Counted from the stretch's first letter, positions 13,855 through 22,530 are shown. The stretch is 64,000 nucleotides of DNA from Bacillus_AB infantis_C (GCF_050107595.1 NZ_JBNILH010000004.1:248001-312000); one strand, 5' to 3'. Numbers and translations: made by a program. The notes: generated by a model from the sequence alone, not told the origin.

Positions 13855-15972
13855 TTACATGCTGAACTGCTGCATCAGGTAAGCTGACTGTTCATTGGCC
13901 CGCTGAATCGCTTTTTCCATGGCAGTGAACTGGGACCAATAGCGGTCTTCCACCTGCTTAAGTCTGTCCTCGAAACGGGTGACACGGTCGCCGATGTCGG
14001 CTAAGTCACGGCCGATAGAATACTGCCTGCTGGTTGAAAAGCTGTTACCAGCCTTTTCCTTAATCTTGTCCATAATGTTAGTAGCTGTATCATATAAACG
14101 GTTAATAACACCTTTTTGTCCTTCTGTAGCTCCGTCTCCACGAAAGAAGTTTTCAACAGATTCAGGATCATTTTCAATAGCAGCCTTCAATTTTGTTTCA
14201 TTAATGATCAGCTTGCCGCCTTCCAAATAATTAGAGCTGGTTTCTATCCCTAGTTCAGACAGCTGGTTATACAACGGATTAACTTTATCATTGGAAACAG
14301 ACTGGTAAAAATCCATCCGCATTTCGGATAAAGCACTGCTAAGAATTGGATCACGTCGAAGGAGTCCACTTTTGGCCTTCTCATCCCACATTTCCTGCTG
14401 CTTATCACTCATCGCCTCACGTTCTTCATCAGAAAGGGGCTTATAGTCGCGATATCGGGTTTCACCCATCTTCTTGTTGATTGTATCGATCATCTCATTG
14501 TATTTGTTAACGAATTGAACGATATTATCAAAAACCTCGGTTGAACTATTATTTACATTGATACTCACAGGACTTGCGGTTGGATCGGTGGTGCCTGGAG
14601 CTCCAAAGGTTTGTTTAAGGGTAAAGGTCACGCCTTCCATCGTAAAGGTATTGGAACTGCGTTCTGTGGTAATGCCGTTTATTTCAAATTTTGCATTGGC
14701 ACCCTCAGTGATTGTACCAGTTCCAAATTTAAAGATGTTATTTATCAGGTCTCCACTTGTACTAATATCAGCCAGAAGATTACCGGAGGCATCCGCTTCT
14801 GTATTGAACTTGCCCGTTTCGGTCCTTGTCAGTGACATTTGTCCTGAGAAGCTGTCATAAAACATTGAGACCCCTGCATTAGAAGCATTCACCTTACTGG
14901 AAACCGAACTGATCGTTTCATTTCCCTGTACCAGGAAATTCCGATGGACATTTCCTTTAGAGGTAACCGTATCAACAGAGAAATTGGTGTAGTTTTGATC
15001 ATAGGTGAGCTCTATTTTGTAAGTATATTCTTTTCCTTCCTCAGGCTTCTCTGGGGGAAGATATCCTTTTTCAGTCATTTTAGCATTATCAAAGGTTATT
15101 TTGCCGCTTTCTTTATCCAGCTTACCCAAAACGGTCGATCCATCAGTATCAAGGATTTCACCGTTAGCATTTAAGCTAAACATAACATCTGCTTGTGGAG
15201 TTGATATTTCCCCCTCTTTAACAGTCCTGGTCAGCTTGATTTGCTGCCCGGTTACTTCGTTGATTGACCCGCGGGAAAGCTGAAGAGTAGAGGTATTAAA
15301 ATTTAGCTTTAAAGATTCTGTCTTTGTTTCAGCTATATATTCCACTTTAACTTGGCTGTCTTTCGCCAAAACAGAACTGAATTTCAGGTTTCCGCTTGCG
15401 TCTACTAATACAGTGGAATCATTTAAGTCGGCCTCAGAAGATACTACCTTATAGCCTTTCCCATTTACACTGACACTCCAGGAGGCGGTATCAATTAAAT
15501 TAACATCCGTTATTCCCATTGAAACCGGGTTTGCCGTACCATCTGCTGTCAGTGTTTTTGACTCAACTGCACCTTGCTTCCACATGGCCTCTGAACTGGT
15601 CTGCCCATAAAGACCTTTACTTGGATCAAGGCTCACTTTTTCTCCATTCAACATCCTCTCTGAGGAAGCCAGCTGTGTAACCTTTGAGACAGATACAGAG
15701 GATTGAGAAGCTGCACCAGTAGCAGTTGCTGTCAGCTTTGACTCATCCGTCGAAGTCGTTGCTCTTGCCCGGTATTTTGAAGTTAATTTCATTTGCGTAA
15801 GCTCAGAACGAAAATCCAATAAAAGAGTATTCATTGAACGATAGTCGTCACGCTGCCATTCCAAAGTCTGCTTTTTCTGAAGAAGCTTGTTGAGCGGGGT
15901 TCTTTCTACCTTCATAAGATCCTTAACTAAGGAATCAATATCCATTCCACTTGCCAGTCCGCCTATACGCAC
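13855..15972 (-). CDS. fliD: Flagellar filament cap protein FliD
   Basis: The 705-residue protein starts MRIGGLASGMDIDSLVKDLM, the FliD N-terminal signature. It has a large variable central domain and a C-terminal coiled coil near residues 650-705 (FEDRLKQVEDRYWSQFTAME). FliD caps the filament and folds exported flagellin. It is longer than B. subtilis FliD (about 498 residues) because of the enlarged central domain (residues about 120-450). The start is GTG at 15972 behind GAGGTGAT. It lies 13 nt after flaG. Confidence 0.95.
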   Translation of the reverse strand: MRIGGLASGMDIDSLVKDLMKVERTPLNKLLQKKQTLEWQRDDYRSMNTLLLDFRSELTQMKLTSKYRARATTSTDESKLTATATGAASQSSVSVSKVTQLASSERMLNGEKVSLDPSKGLYGQTSSEAMWKQGAVESKTLTADGTANPVSMGITDVNLIDTASWSVSVNGKGYKVVSSEADLNDSTVLVDASGNLKFSSVLAKDSQVKVEYIAETKTESLKLNFNTSTLQLSRGSINEVTGQQIKLTRTVKEGEISTPQADVMFSLNANGEILDTDGSTVLGKLDKESGKITFDNAKMTEKGYLPPEKPEEGKEYTYKIELTYDQNYTNFSVDTVTSKGNVHRNFLVQGNETISSVSSKVNASNAGVSMFYDSFSGQMSLTRTETGKFNTEADASGNLLADISTSGDLINNIFKFGTGTITEGANAKFEINGITTERSSNTFTMEGVTFTLKQTFGAPGTTDPTASPVSINVNNSSTEVFDNIVQFVNKYNEMIDTINKKMGETRYRDYKPLSDEEREAMSDKQQEMWDEKAKSGLLRRDPILSSALSEMRMDFYQSVSNDKVNPLYNQLSELGIETSSNYLEGGKLIINETKLKAAIENDPESVENFFRGDGATEGQKGVINRLYDTATNIMDKIKEKAGNSFSTSRQYSIGRDLADIGDRVTRFEDRLKQVEDRYWSQFTAMEKAIQRANEQSAYLMQQFSM

Positions 15973-15985
15973 GTCTACATCACCT

Positions 15986-16327
15986 CTATATCTTTTTATC
16001 TACTAATAAACCTAAATATTCTTTCATTGCTGAGTACATATCCAGCAGCTTCTTTGAAGGGATTTCCTTTATCACTTCTTTTGTATTATCATCCACGATT
16101 GTAACGTAATACTCTTTTAAGTCCTCATGAAACTCAAACTTTAAATGAGAATTTGCAGGCTTTAAAAAGTCATTAATGCTAGTGACAACCTTTTCAATAT
16201 TCTCCTTTGACTGAATCAGCTGAGGGTTCTGTTGTTGGGAAGGCTTAACCTCACTTGCTCTTGTTGTGTATTCTTTTTCCTTTATCATTTGATTGGTCAA
16301 AGGACTATTAGACAATTGATTGATCAT
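15986..16327 (-). CDS. flaG: FlaG family protein
   Basis: The 113-residue protein carries the FlaG C-terminal region: LKFEFHEDLKEYYVTIVDDN followed by EVIKEIPSKKLLDMY. FlaG (YvyC) influences filament length in some species. GGAGG precedes the ATG, and a perfect SigD promoter starts the unit flaG-fliD-fliS-fliT. The N-terminal third is polar and poorly conserved, as is usual for the family. Confidence 0.92.
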   Translation of the reverse strand: MINQLSNSPLTNQMIKEKEYTTRASEVKPSQQQNPQLIQSKENIEKVVTSINDFLKPANSHLKFEFHEDLKEYYVTIVDDNTKEVIKEIPSKKLLDMYSAMKEYLGLLVDKKI

Positions 16328-16357
16328 AAGAGTCCTCCGTTTATATATTCTTTAATG

Positions 16358-16384
16358 TTATCGGTTAATTTAAGGGATTGTTTA
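16358..16384 (-). promoter_or_regulatory. SigD promoter of flaG-fliD-fliS-fliT
   Basis: On the minus strand TAAA (16381-16384) is followed after exactly 15 nt by ACCGATAA (16358-16365). It lies about 30 nt upstream of the flaG start. Confidence 0.8.
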
Positions 16385-16457
16385 GAGAATTGAAGCCAAT
16401 TCATACCATGGAAGTTTTCGAAAGAAGAGGTTAATGTGGGCTAGTTACTTTAAAACT

Positions 16458-16486
16458 AAAAAGACCTTGAATAACAAGGTCTTTTT
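16458..16486 (-). terminator. Terminator of hag
   Basis: AAAAAGACCTTG (16458-16469) pairs with CAAGGTCTTTTT (16475-16486), 23 nt after the hag stop. Read on the minus strand it ends in CTTTTTAGTTTT. It isolates hag from flaG. Confidence 0.9.
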
Positions 16487-16508
16487 AGCTAATTTATAGA
16501 ACGATCAA

Positions 16509-17351
16509 TTAACGAAGTAATTGAAGTACGCCTTGTGGCTGCTGGTTAGCTTGAGCCAGCATAGCTTGAGCTGCTTGAGAAAGGATACCATTTTTAGTAG
16601 ATTCCATCATCTCTTTAGCCATGTCAACGTCACGGATACGAGACTCAGCGGCAGTCAGGTTTTCAGAAGATGTACCAAGGTTGTTGATAGTGTGCTCTAG
16701 GCGGTTTTGATATGCACCAAGCTTAGAACGCTCAGCAGAAACAGTTTCAATGGCAGAATTAACTAGAGTAATAGCAGCGTCTGCACCTGTTTGAGTTGAG
16801 ATATCAATTCCAGTTGTATCTGACTCATCAGTTCCAGTTCCGATAGCAAGAGTAGTCGCATCCATCTTACCAATAGTAAGAGTTAAGCTTTGTCCTGCAT
16901 TAGCTCCAATTTGGAATACTTTACCGTCAGCATCTGAACCATCAAGTAATTTCTGAGTGTTAAATTCAGTTGTTGCAGAGATACGTGTTACTTCTTTTGA
17001 TAATTGGTTGAATTCCTTTTGTAATTCTCCACGGTCAGTTGTTGTATTTGTATCGTTAGCAGATTGAACAGAAAGCTCACGCATACGCTGTAAGATTGAG
17101 TGAGTTTCATTCAATGCGCCTTCAGCAGTTTGAATTAAAGAGATACCATCTTGAGCATTACGAGACGCTTGATCTAAACCGCGAATCTGTCCACGCATTT
17201 TTTCAGAGATTGCAAGACCAGCTGCATCATCGCCCGCACGGTTGATGCGAAGACCTGAAGAAAGCTTCTCCATAGATTTTGCTTGTGCGTTAGTAGCACT
17301 GGACAATTGACGGTGTGTATTAAGAGCAGCAATATTATGATTAATTCTCAT
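16509..17351 (-). CDS. hag: Major flagellin Hag
   Basis: The 280-residue flagellin starts MRINHNIAALNTHRQLSSAT and ends NQQPQGVLQLLR. It has a complete N-terminal domain (LSSGLRINRAGDDAAGLAIS) and C-terminal domain (AAESRIRDVDMAKEMME), joined by a very short variable centre. It is probably the main filament subunit: it has a perfect SigD promoter, a strong terminator, a leader with CsrA-type sites and AT-ending codons unlike the neighbouring genes, which suggests high expression. Its position after csrA is that of hag in B. subtilis. Confidence 0.97.
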   Translation of the reverse strand: MRINHNIAALNTHRQLSSATNAQAKSMEKLSSGLRINRAGDDAAGLAISEKMRGQIRGLDQASRNAQDGISLIQTAEGALNETHSILQRMRELSVQSANDTNTTTDRGELQKEFNQLSKEVTRISATTEFNTQKLLDGSDADGKVFQIGANAGQSLTLTIGKMDATTLAIGTGTDESDTTGIDISTQTGADAAITLVNSAIETVSAERSKLGAYQNRLEHTINNLGTSSENLTAAESRIRDVDMAKEMMESTKNGILSQAAQAMLAQANQQPQGVLQLLR

Positions 17352-17359
17352 TTTGTTTT

Positions 17360-17394
17360 TCCTCCTTGAATGTCGAGTTCACGTCCATGTGAAC
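17360..17394 (-). promoter_or_regulatory. CsrA-type binding sites in the hag leader
   Basis: On the minus strand GTTCAC (17389-17394) pairs with GTGAAC (17377-17382), displaying ATGGAC in the loop, so a GGA is presented as in CsrA sites. A second GGA lies in the ribosome site CAAGGAGGAA just before the ATG. In B. subtilis CsrA represses hag through two such sites, and csrA-fliW lie immediately upstream here. Confidence 0.6.
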
Positions 17395-17450
17395 CATTTG
17401 TTATTACAGGGTTATCAGGTCGGCCGCCCTGTTTCCCTGCTACATTAATA

Positions 17451-17477
17451 ATATCGGCCCATTGATTCATTTATTTA
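17451..17477 (-). promoter_or_regulatory. SigD promoter of hag
   Basis: On the minus strand TAAA (17474-17477) is followed after 15 nt by GCCGATAT (17451-17458). It is a full match to the SigD consensus, about 100 nt ahead of the hag start, leaving room for a regulated leader. Confidence 0.92.
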
Positions 17478-17519
17478 GTATTTTTTAAAGAAATTTATAT
17501 AAAAATGATATATTTTGTT

Positions 17520-17741
17520 TCAGCTGTTTTTCGGGAAGGAAATGGATGCCAGATTGATCGCTTTTGAGGCACTCTCATTCTCCCCTTTTATGTCCAGGTA
17601 GACTTCCTTCCGGTGAATATCTATATTCTTTGGGGCATTGATGCCGATTTTAATTTGGTCGCCTTTTATAGAAAGGACGGTCAGTTCAATTTCATCACCG
17701 ATTTGTATGGCTTCGCCTGTTTTTCTGGTCAGGACTAGCAT
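17520..17741 (-). CDS. csrA: Translational repressor CsrA
   Basis: The 73-residue protein starts MLVLTRKTGEAIQIGDEIEL and has the family motif IKIGINAPKNIDIHRKEVY. CsrA is a dimeric RNA-binding protein that blocks hag translation and is antagonised by FliW. The open frame extends upstream to 17804, but the ATG at 17741 follows GAGGTGA and gives the conserved start. It lies 4 nt after the fliW stop and just upstream of the hag promoter. Confidence 0.97.
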   Translation of the reverse strand: MLVLTRKTGEAIQIGDEIELTVLSIKGDQIKIGINAPKNIDIHRKEVYLDIKGENESASKAINLASISFPKNS

Positions 17742-17745
17742 GGGT

Positions 17746-18186
17746 TCACCTCTTTTCCGTTTTTTGCGGAAGGATTCTGTGCTTGGTTGTGTAGCTGCCA
17801 TCATTCAGGATCAGCTGCTTACCCTGGTTATTCTTTTTGTTGAATACCAGCGGCGCCTGTAGGTTGGCGGTTGTTTTCTCAAATGGTTCCTGGATGGTCA
17901 GGATTGAGTACACCATTGTATCTGCTTCATTTTCCAGCCCCAGCTGCTCAATTGCTGCTTCATCCAGGTCAAAGCTGTATTCCTTGAAAAAGAAGAATGG
18001 GTTGGCGATGATAAAGCCCAGTCCTGCTGTTTTGACAGATTGGAAAACAGCGTAGATATCGTTTTCCGGCAAAGGCAGGATGACAAACTGGTGTTCATCC
18101 TGAAAGCCGGGAATTCCATTTTTAAAGGTCCAAATATCCTTGTCAGCAATTTCAACTTCGCCTTGATATTTCGTTTGTATATTCAT
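17746..18186 (-). CDS. fliW: Flagellar assembly factor FliW
   Basis: The 146-residue protein carries FliW features: YQGEVEIADKDIWTFKNGIP, GFQDEHQFVILPL, and ANLQAPLVFNKKNNQGKQLI. FliW binds free flagellin or CsrA and so couples hag translation to filament export. It precedes csrA with 4 nt between them, the standard arrangement. B. subtilis FliW is 143 residues, so the length is normal. Confidence 0.96.
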   Translation of the reverse strand: MNIQTKYQGEVEIADKDIWTFKNGIPGFQDEHQFVILPLPENDIYAVFQSVKTAGLGFIIANPFFFFKEYSFDLDEAAIEQLGLENEADTMVYSILTIQEPFEKTTANLQAPLVFNKKNNQGKQLILNDGSYTTKHRILPQKTEKR

Positions 18187-18213
18187 TATTCACGTTCCTT
18201 TACCTAATTTTCC

Positions 18214-18777
18214 TTAAATTTCGGTATTTATGACATCAATTTGCAGACTTGCCTGCTGCCTCAGATTGGTTCTTACTTCCCCGGCCCTATAGTCAATTAT
18301 CGGTTTTTGCACTTCCGTTTGGATGATCGGCTGCTTCGCCTGTGCATAGATGGAGGCCTTGCCCGGCATATAGTTTATCTTTACGCTGAAGGGAGGAGGC
18401 ACAAAGCCAATGTTATAATCGTAATTCATAAGAGCGCTGTTGCGGCTTGCCTGGCTTGCAATGGCACTTCCTCCATTTTCTATCGCCATGAGCTCATCGC
18501 CTTCTGAGGCAGTCCTGGCCATGCCGCTTAATACAGCACTATAGCCTCTCTGGGCACTTTCTTCAATTCTTCGGAAGATATGCTTAATATCCATTGACTC
18601 CCATGCAGCTGTCTGGTCAATTGACAGCTGGCCGGGAATCGTTTCAATGGACATTTCTGCCTGTGGCTGCTCGATATGCTGTACGGCCTTTGGCTGCTGT
18701 ATTGTCTGCTGTGCCGGTGTGCTGCTAATTTCAATTTTAGCTGATGTTGACTGCATTCGGATTTGCGGAATTTGCAT
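18214..18777 (-). CDS. yviE: YviE (DUF6470) family protein
   Basis: The 187-residue protein starts MQIPQIRMQSTSAKIEISST and contains YDYNIGFVPPPFSVKINYMP near 118-137, typical of YviE between flgL and fliW in Bacillus. Its function is unknown. AGAGGTGATAGT precedes the ATG. A terminator-like hairpin separates it from flgL, so its expression may differ from that of flgKL. The gene lies 27 nt upstream of fliW. Confidence 0.88.
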   Translation of the reverse strand: MQIPQIRMQSTSAKIEISSTPAQQTIQQPKAVQHIEQPQAEMSIETIPGQLSIDQTAAWESMDIKHIFRRIEESAQRGYSAVLSGMARTASEGDELMAIENGGSAIASQASRNSALMNYDYNIGFVPPPFSVKINYMPGKASIYAQAKQPIIQTEVQKPIIDYRAGEVRTNLRQQASLQIDVINTEI

Positions 18778-18790
18778 ACTATCACCTCTT

Positions 18791-18824
18791 ATTAAAAAAA
18801 GCTATCTTGATAGATAGCTTTTAT
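18791..18824 (-). terminator. Internal terminator between flgL and yviE
   Basis: AAAGCTATC (18798-18806) pairs with GATAGCTTT (18813-18821); on the minus strand the hairpin is followed by TTTTTTTAAT. It overlaps the flgL stop codon. It would partly or fully uncouple yviE-fliW-csrA from flgNKL. Confidence 0.7.
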
Positions 18825-19705
18825 CTTAAAAAGTCCATTAAGGTCGGCTGGATGATGCGGGAGCCGACAGATAAAGCGGCACGATGGGCACTTTCCTGGG
18901 CGAGCAGCTCTGTCACGACCTTTTCGAAGTCGATGTCTTCATTGTCTGACATGACCTTCTGTGAAATGATTTCCTGCTGGTCGACCCGTTCTTCCATCAA
19001 TTCAATCCGGTTAACCCTTGCTCCTAGATCTGAACGGGCATTGGTAATATTGCTCAAATGTGAATCGACCTTTCCTAAAAAGGAATTAAGGGCATTCCCA
19101 TCTGAAGCCGGGTTCTCCAGACCATCAATCAGATCCTGTATATCCTTGAACATATCTGCGCTGAACACGTCAGCGGGATTTACATTTACAGAGATATAGA
19201 CTCCTTTTGAGAGTTCGATTTGAACTGGGTTCGTATTGTTAGAAACAACAGCCGGATCTGCATCTATGTCTACCGGTTTATTGAGCGTGTTTGTGCCGTT
19301 AAAGATGTACTTATCGCCAACCTTCGTATTGGCAATTTCGGCTAAATGCTGTTTTAGCTGGGAAATTTCCTGGCTGATCGAGTCCCTTTGCGATCCATCA
19401 TAGGTATCGCTGCTGGCCTGGACAACCAGTTCACGGATACGCTGCATGGCCTGTCCCGCTTTATCAAGAGAAGCATCAGAGTTGTCTGTCCAGTTATAAG
19501 CTTCAGAAAAGTTTCTTTTAAACTGCTGTACCTCCTGCAGATTTCGGCGGTAGGTGATCCCCTTCATTGCTACAACTGGGTCGTCAGATGGTCTTGTTAT
19601 TTTCTTTTGGCTGGATATTTGATCCTGGTAAGTGCTCAGCCTTTCAAAGCTCCTGCCCAGGTTTGATAGCATATTACTAGAAAGCATAGATTGGGTTACA
19701 CGCAT
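18821..19705 (-). CDS. flgL: Hook-filament junction protein FlgL
   Basis: The 294-residue protein starts MRVTQSMLSSNMLSNLGRSF and has the flagellin-like ISSQKKITRPSDDPVVAMKG and a C-terminal SRIIQPTLMDFLR. FlgL (HAP3) joins the hook to the filament together with FlgK. Its length agrees with B. subtilis FlgL (298). GAGGAGGGTGA precedes the ATG. It follows flgK by 16 nt. Confidence 0.96.
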   Translation of the reverse strand: MRVTQSMLSSNMLSNLGRSFERLSTYQDQISSQKKITRPSDDPVVAMKGITYRRNLQEVQQFKRNFSEAYNWTDNSDASLDKAGQAMQRIRELVVQASSDTYDGSQRDSISQEISQLKQHLAEIANTKVGDKYIFNGTNTLNKPVDIDADPAVVSNNTNPVQIELSKGVYISVNVNPADVFSADMFKDIQDLIDGLENPASDGNALNSFLGKVDSHLSNITNARSDLGARVNRIELMEERVDQQEIISQKVMSDNEDIDFEKVVTELLAQESAHRAALSVGSRIIQPTLMDFLR

Positions 19706-19721
19706 TATTCAATCACCCTCC

Positions 19722-21362
19722 TCATCTTCCGCCTACGCCCATTCCATTGATCACTTTATCAAGGAGCTCATCCACAATGGTGATCTGCCGGGCAGCTGCA
19801 TTATAGGCATGCTGGAATTTAATTAAATTTGTCATTTCCTCATCCAGGGATACAGAGCTGACAGACTGCCTGTTTTTTTCAACTGCATCGCTCAGAATCT
19901 GGCTGTTCTGTGTAAGGCGGTTTGCCTGAAGGGCATCTACCCCAAGCTGCCCTGTCATTCCCTCATAGAAGGAATTGATCGTCCCTGTTTTAATTTCACT
20001 AAGAGAAGACAAGTCAACAGTCTCATTCAATCCTTCGAGTTTTTGACTGGTGCTGGAAAGCAGCATGCCGGAAATATTCGATAGATTCAGGGCATTCTTG
20101 CCATCCCCGGCATCAACCTTTTCATCACCGTTTGCATCTGTTGTTTTTTTGGTAGAGGCTGCAATGTCAGTCGGCTTCATATTGCCTAATCCGATTCCTT
20201 TGGCAGCACCCTTATATGTGCCTGAGCTAAAGGTAAAGAAATCTGCAGTGCCATTTGAGCCATCCAGCGTAAATCCTTTTGAGTGGATTTCATTGAAAAT
20301 CTTTCCAAAGGAATACGCCATTTTATCGAGATTATCAAGTGCATCCGGATAAATACCTTTAACATCACTGCCATTAGAACCAATATATCCATAGGATTCT
20401 ATAAGCCCTTTAAGCTTCCCGCTCGGAAAGACGATTTCACCGCTGGCGGCATCCAGGAAACTTAGCGCCTCGGAAGCAGTTTTGCCTTCCGAATCGTATA
20501 TGGTAAGCTCTTTAACTCCAGGTGATGGGACATCATAAGTCAATCCATCGGCCCCAGGAAACCCAAGCTGTTTAAAATCAGACCCAGTCACTAAATCCAC
20601 CTTGGACCCGTCAGCCTTTACAAGCTTAATATTATACTGCCCTTCAGCAACCTTTAATGATTGCCCTCCAGACGAAGTCTTTTCCACCTCGACTGTAAGA
20701 TGTTTGGAAAGCTGATCTACGAGCAGGTCACGCTGATCATACAGATCATTAGGAAGATAGCCATGAGGCTCTACCTCGCCGATCTGCTGGTTGAGATCGC
20801 CGATCTGCTTCAATAATGAATTAATTTCCTTCAGGTTTACCCCGATTTCATTTTTGAAATCATCTTTTATCGAAGTCAGCGAGTCATTGAGGTGATGGAA
20901 GGTGTCCACCACAGCCTGTCCGCGCTGAAGCACAACCTGCCTGGTCCCCTCATTTTCAGGATATGTTGACAGATCCTGCAGAGACTGCCAGAACTCACCC
21001 ATTACCGCGGATAAGCCATTTTTTGAAGGCTCGTTCATGATATCCTCCATTTTACTAAGAGCTGTTGCTCTTGACTCCCAATAGCCAAGCTTGCTCTGCT
21101 CGCCGCGGAACTGAACATCCAGGAACGACTCCCGTATCCTTTCAATGGCCCCGGCCTTCACCCCGGTTCCAAGCTGGCCTGGAATCTGTGCACGGTTCAT
21201 GGATGCTGTGGGAAAAGCATCTGTTTGCACAAAATTAACTCTCTGCCTTGAATATCCTGGAGTATTTGCATTAGCAATATTATGCCCTGTTACAAACAAA
21301 GCGCTTTGCTGGGTAAACATCCCTCTTTTGGCCGTTTCCAGCCCGTGGAAAGTTGAAACCAT
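19722..21362 (-). CDS. flgK: Hook-filament junction protein FlgK
   Basis: The 546-residue protein starts MVSTFHGLETAKRGMFTQQS and contains the flagellar-rod signature TGHNIANANTPGYSRQRVNF. Its end, NLIKFQHAYNAAARQITIVD, is the conserved C-terminal helix. FlgK (HAP1) is the first hook-filament adaptor. GAGGAGGGAAAG lies before the ATG. It follows flgN by 21 nt. Confidence 0.97.
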   Translation of the reverse strand: MVSTFHGLETAKRGMFTQQSALFVTGHNIANANTPGYSRQRVNFVQTDAFPTASMNRAQIPGQLGTGVKAGAIERIRESFLDVQFRGEQSKLGYWESRATALSKMEDIMNEPSKNGLSAVMGEFWQSLQDLSTYPENEGTRQVVLQRGQAVVDTFHHLNDSLTSIKDDFKNEIGVNLKEINSLLKQIGDLNQQIGEVEPHGYLPNDLYDQRDLLVDQLSKHLTVEVEKTSSGGQSLKVAEGQYNIKLVKADGSKVDLVTGSDFKQLGFPGADGLTYDVPSPGVKELTIYDSEGKTASEALSFLDAASGEIVFPSGKLKGLIESYGYIGSNGSDVKGIYPDALDNLDKMAYSFGKIFNEIHSKGFTLDGSNGTADFFTFSSGTYKGAAKGIGLGNMKPTDIAASTKKTTDANGDEKVDAGDGKNALNLSNISGMLLSSTSQKLEGLNETVDLSSLSEIKTGTINSFYEGMTGQLGVDALQANRLTQNSQILSDAVEKNRQSVSSVSLDEEMTNLIKFQHAYNAAARQITIVDELLDKVINGMGVGGR

Positions 21363-21383
21363 ATCTTTCCCTCCTCTATATCA

Positions 21384-21860
21384 TCAGGCCTTAGAATCAA
21401 ATAAAGATATACTCGGCCCTGCGTCTTCATCATCTGGATCTTTTTGATAATTCACCCTATCACTTGGCATCAGTAAATCCAAGTTCATAAATACATACTG
21501 CATCGATTGATCAATTAAACTCTGGTTCAGCTCATTTAAATACTTCAGCTCAAACAAGAGACCTGCAAGCTGGTGCTGGATGTGTTCTGCTTCCTCCCTC
21601 TCCTCTGGGGAAAGATGGGGCATACAGTCCTGCAGGGAAGCATTCTGCTTGCCTGGAATCATTCCGGCAACAATCTGCCCCCTTTTGTTTTCAAGAAGCT
21701 GAATGGCCGCTATATGCTTCTGCTCATTTTTCATTGCTTCATTTAGTGCATCCAGTTCACCTTTTTTTAGTATCCCGGTTTTCTCCTGTGCAAGCTGAAG
21801 CAGGCTTCCATGCAGCTTAAGCTGTTTCTTCAGTACCTCTATTAAAGCTTGGGCTGACAA
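21384..21860 (-). CDS. flgN: FlgN-type export chaperone (YvyG)
   Basis: The 158-residue helical protein occupies the FlgN/YvyG place directly upstream of flgK and has the expected LIEVLKKQLKLHGSLLQLAQ N-terminal helix. FlgN chaperones FlgK and FlgL to the export gate. The apparent start is TTG at 21860, close behind GGAGAGG. The SigD-like site at 21949-21975 and an intervening hairpin lie upstream, so it is the first gene of the flgN-flgK-flgL run. Confidence 0.88.
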   Translation of the reverse strand: MSAQALIEVLKKQLKLHGSLLQLAQEKTGILKKGELDALNEAMKNEQKHIAAIQLLENKRGQIVAGMIPGKQNASLQDCMPHLSPEEREEAEHIQHQLAGLLFELKYLNELNQSLIDQSMQYVFMNLDLLMPSDRVNYQKDPDDEDAGPSISLFDSKA

Positions 21861-21890
21861 AACCTCTCCGCCTTTCTATCCGACAAAGCT

Positions 21891-21931
21891 CAGGCAAAAA
21901 AGAAAATCAGTAAAGTACTCTACTGATTTTC
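21891..21931 (-). terminator. Terminator between yaaR and flgN
   Basis: GAAAATCAGTA (21902-21912) pairs with TACTGATTTTC (21921-21931), and on the minus strand TTTTTTG follows. It lies downstream of yaaR but also just downstream of the SigD-like -10 element at 21949, inside the presumed flgN leader. Confidence 0.8.
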
Positions 21932-21948
21932 AATTGCCGCTACGCTTA

Positions 21949-21975
21949 TTATCGACATTATATTTAAAATATTTA
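21949..21975 (-). promoter_or_regulatory. SigD-type promoter ahead of flgN-flgK-flgL
   Basis: On the minus strand TAAA (21972-21975) is followed after 15 nt by GTCGATAA (21949-21956). The same -10 variant GTCGATA occurs in the chemoreceptor promoter at 537. The start site would fall only about 10 nt before the hairpin at 21902-21931. Confidence 0.65.
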
Positions 21976-21995
21976 TAGCTTTTCCTAAATATCCA

Positions 21996-22448
21996 TCAAG
22001 TATAGATATTAACAAGCATCCCTTTTATTTCACCGACAAGGCTTAGAATATTCAATCCGTTTTTCTCTTTCTCTAATACAGCATTAGTCAAGTCAATCAG
22101 CTTCTTATCTACTTCCTTGACGATCTTATAAACCTTCGTCCTTCCGCGGCGGTTAAACCCGCGCTGGTCTTCAAGCTCCAGGCCATTTTTTACTGCATCA
22201 TCCATAAACTGCTTCACAAGCTTCTTATATTTCTTAAGATCATCGATTGTCCGGGACTCAGCCAGCACCTTTCCCTGATCTTCTATATCCCTGACCATCT
22301 GTGTCATTTTTTCATAAACAAGATTCTGGCGTTTGCTCCCCATCACTTCCGTGAAAGAGATAGATCCTGAGGCTGCTTCTTCCTTCTTCTGGACAGCATG
22401 TATACCAGTCTTATTCACTCTTTGAACTTCCACGTTCTTAGCCACCAC
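21996..22448 (-). CDS. YaaR family (DUF327) protein
   Basis: The protein has about 150 residues with the DUF327 core GSISFTEVMGSKRQNLVYEK, LKKYKKLVKQFMDDAVKNGL and GRTKVYKIVKEVDKKLIDLT. YaaR in B. subtilis lies near holB and has no assigned role. Here it is embedded between flagellin and flgN, which suggests a motility link. The start is one of two adjacent GTG codons (22448 or 22445) with AGGTG overlapping, so the exact start is uncertain. A terminator follows. Confidence 0.8.
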   Translation of the reverse strand: MVAKNVEVQRVNKTGIHAVQKKEEAASGSISFTEVMGSKRQNLVYEKMTQMVRDIEDQGKVLAESRTIDDLKKYKKLVKQFMDDAVKNGLELEDQRGFNRRGRTKVYKIVKEVDKKLIDLTNAVLEKEKNGLNILSLVGEIKGMLVNIYT

Positions 22449-22485
22449 CTGAATTATTCTACTCTTATTGTAAAAGAATTAAGTC

Positions 22486-22525
22486 AAATAGAAAAGAGGA
22501 GAAGCCGTTTTGACTCACTCCTCTT
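22486..22525 (-). terminator. Terminator of the second canonical flagellin
   Basis: AAGAGGAG (22494-22501) pairs with CTCCTCTT (22518-22525) across a 16-nt loop. On the minus strand TTTCTATTT follows the stem. It lies just after the stop at 22531. Confidence 0.6.
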
Positions 22526-22530
22526 GAAAA

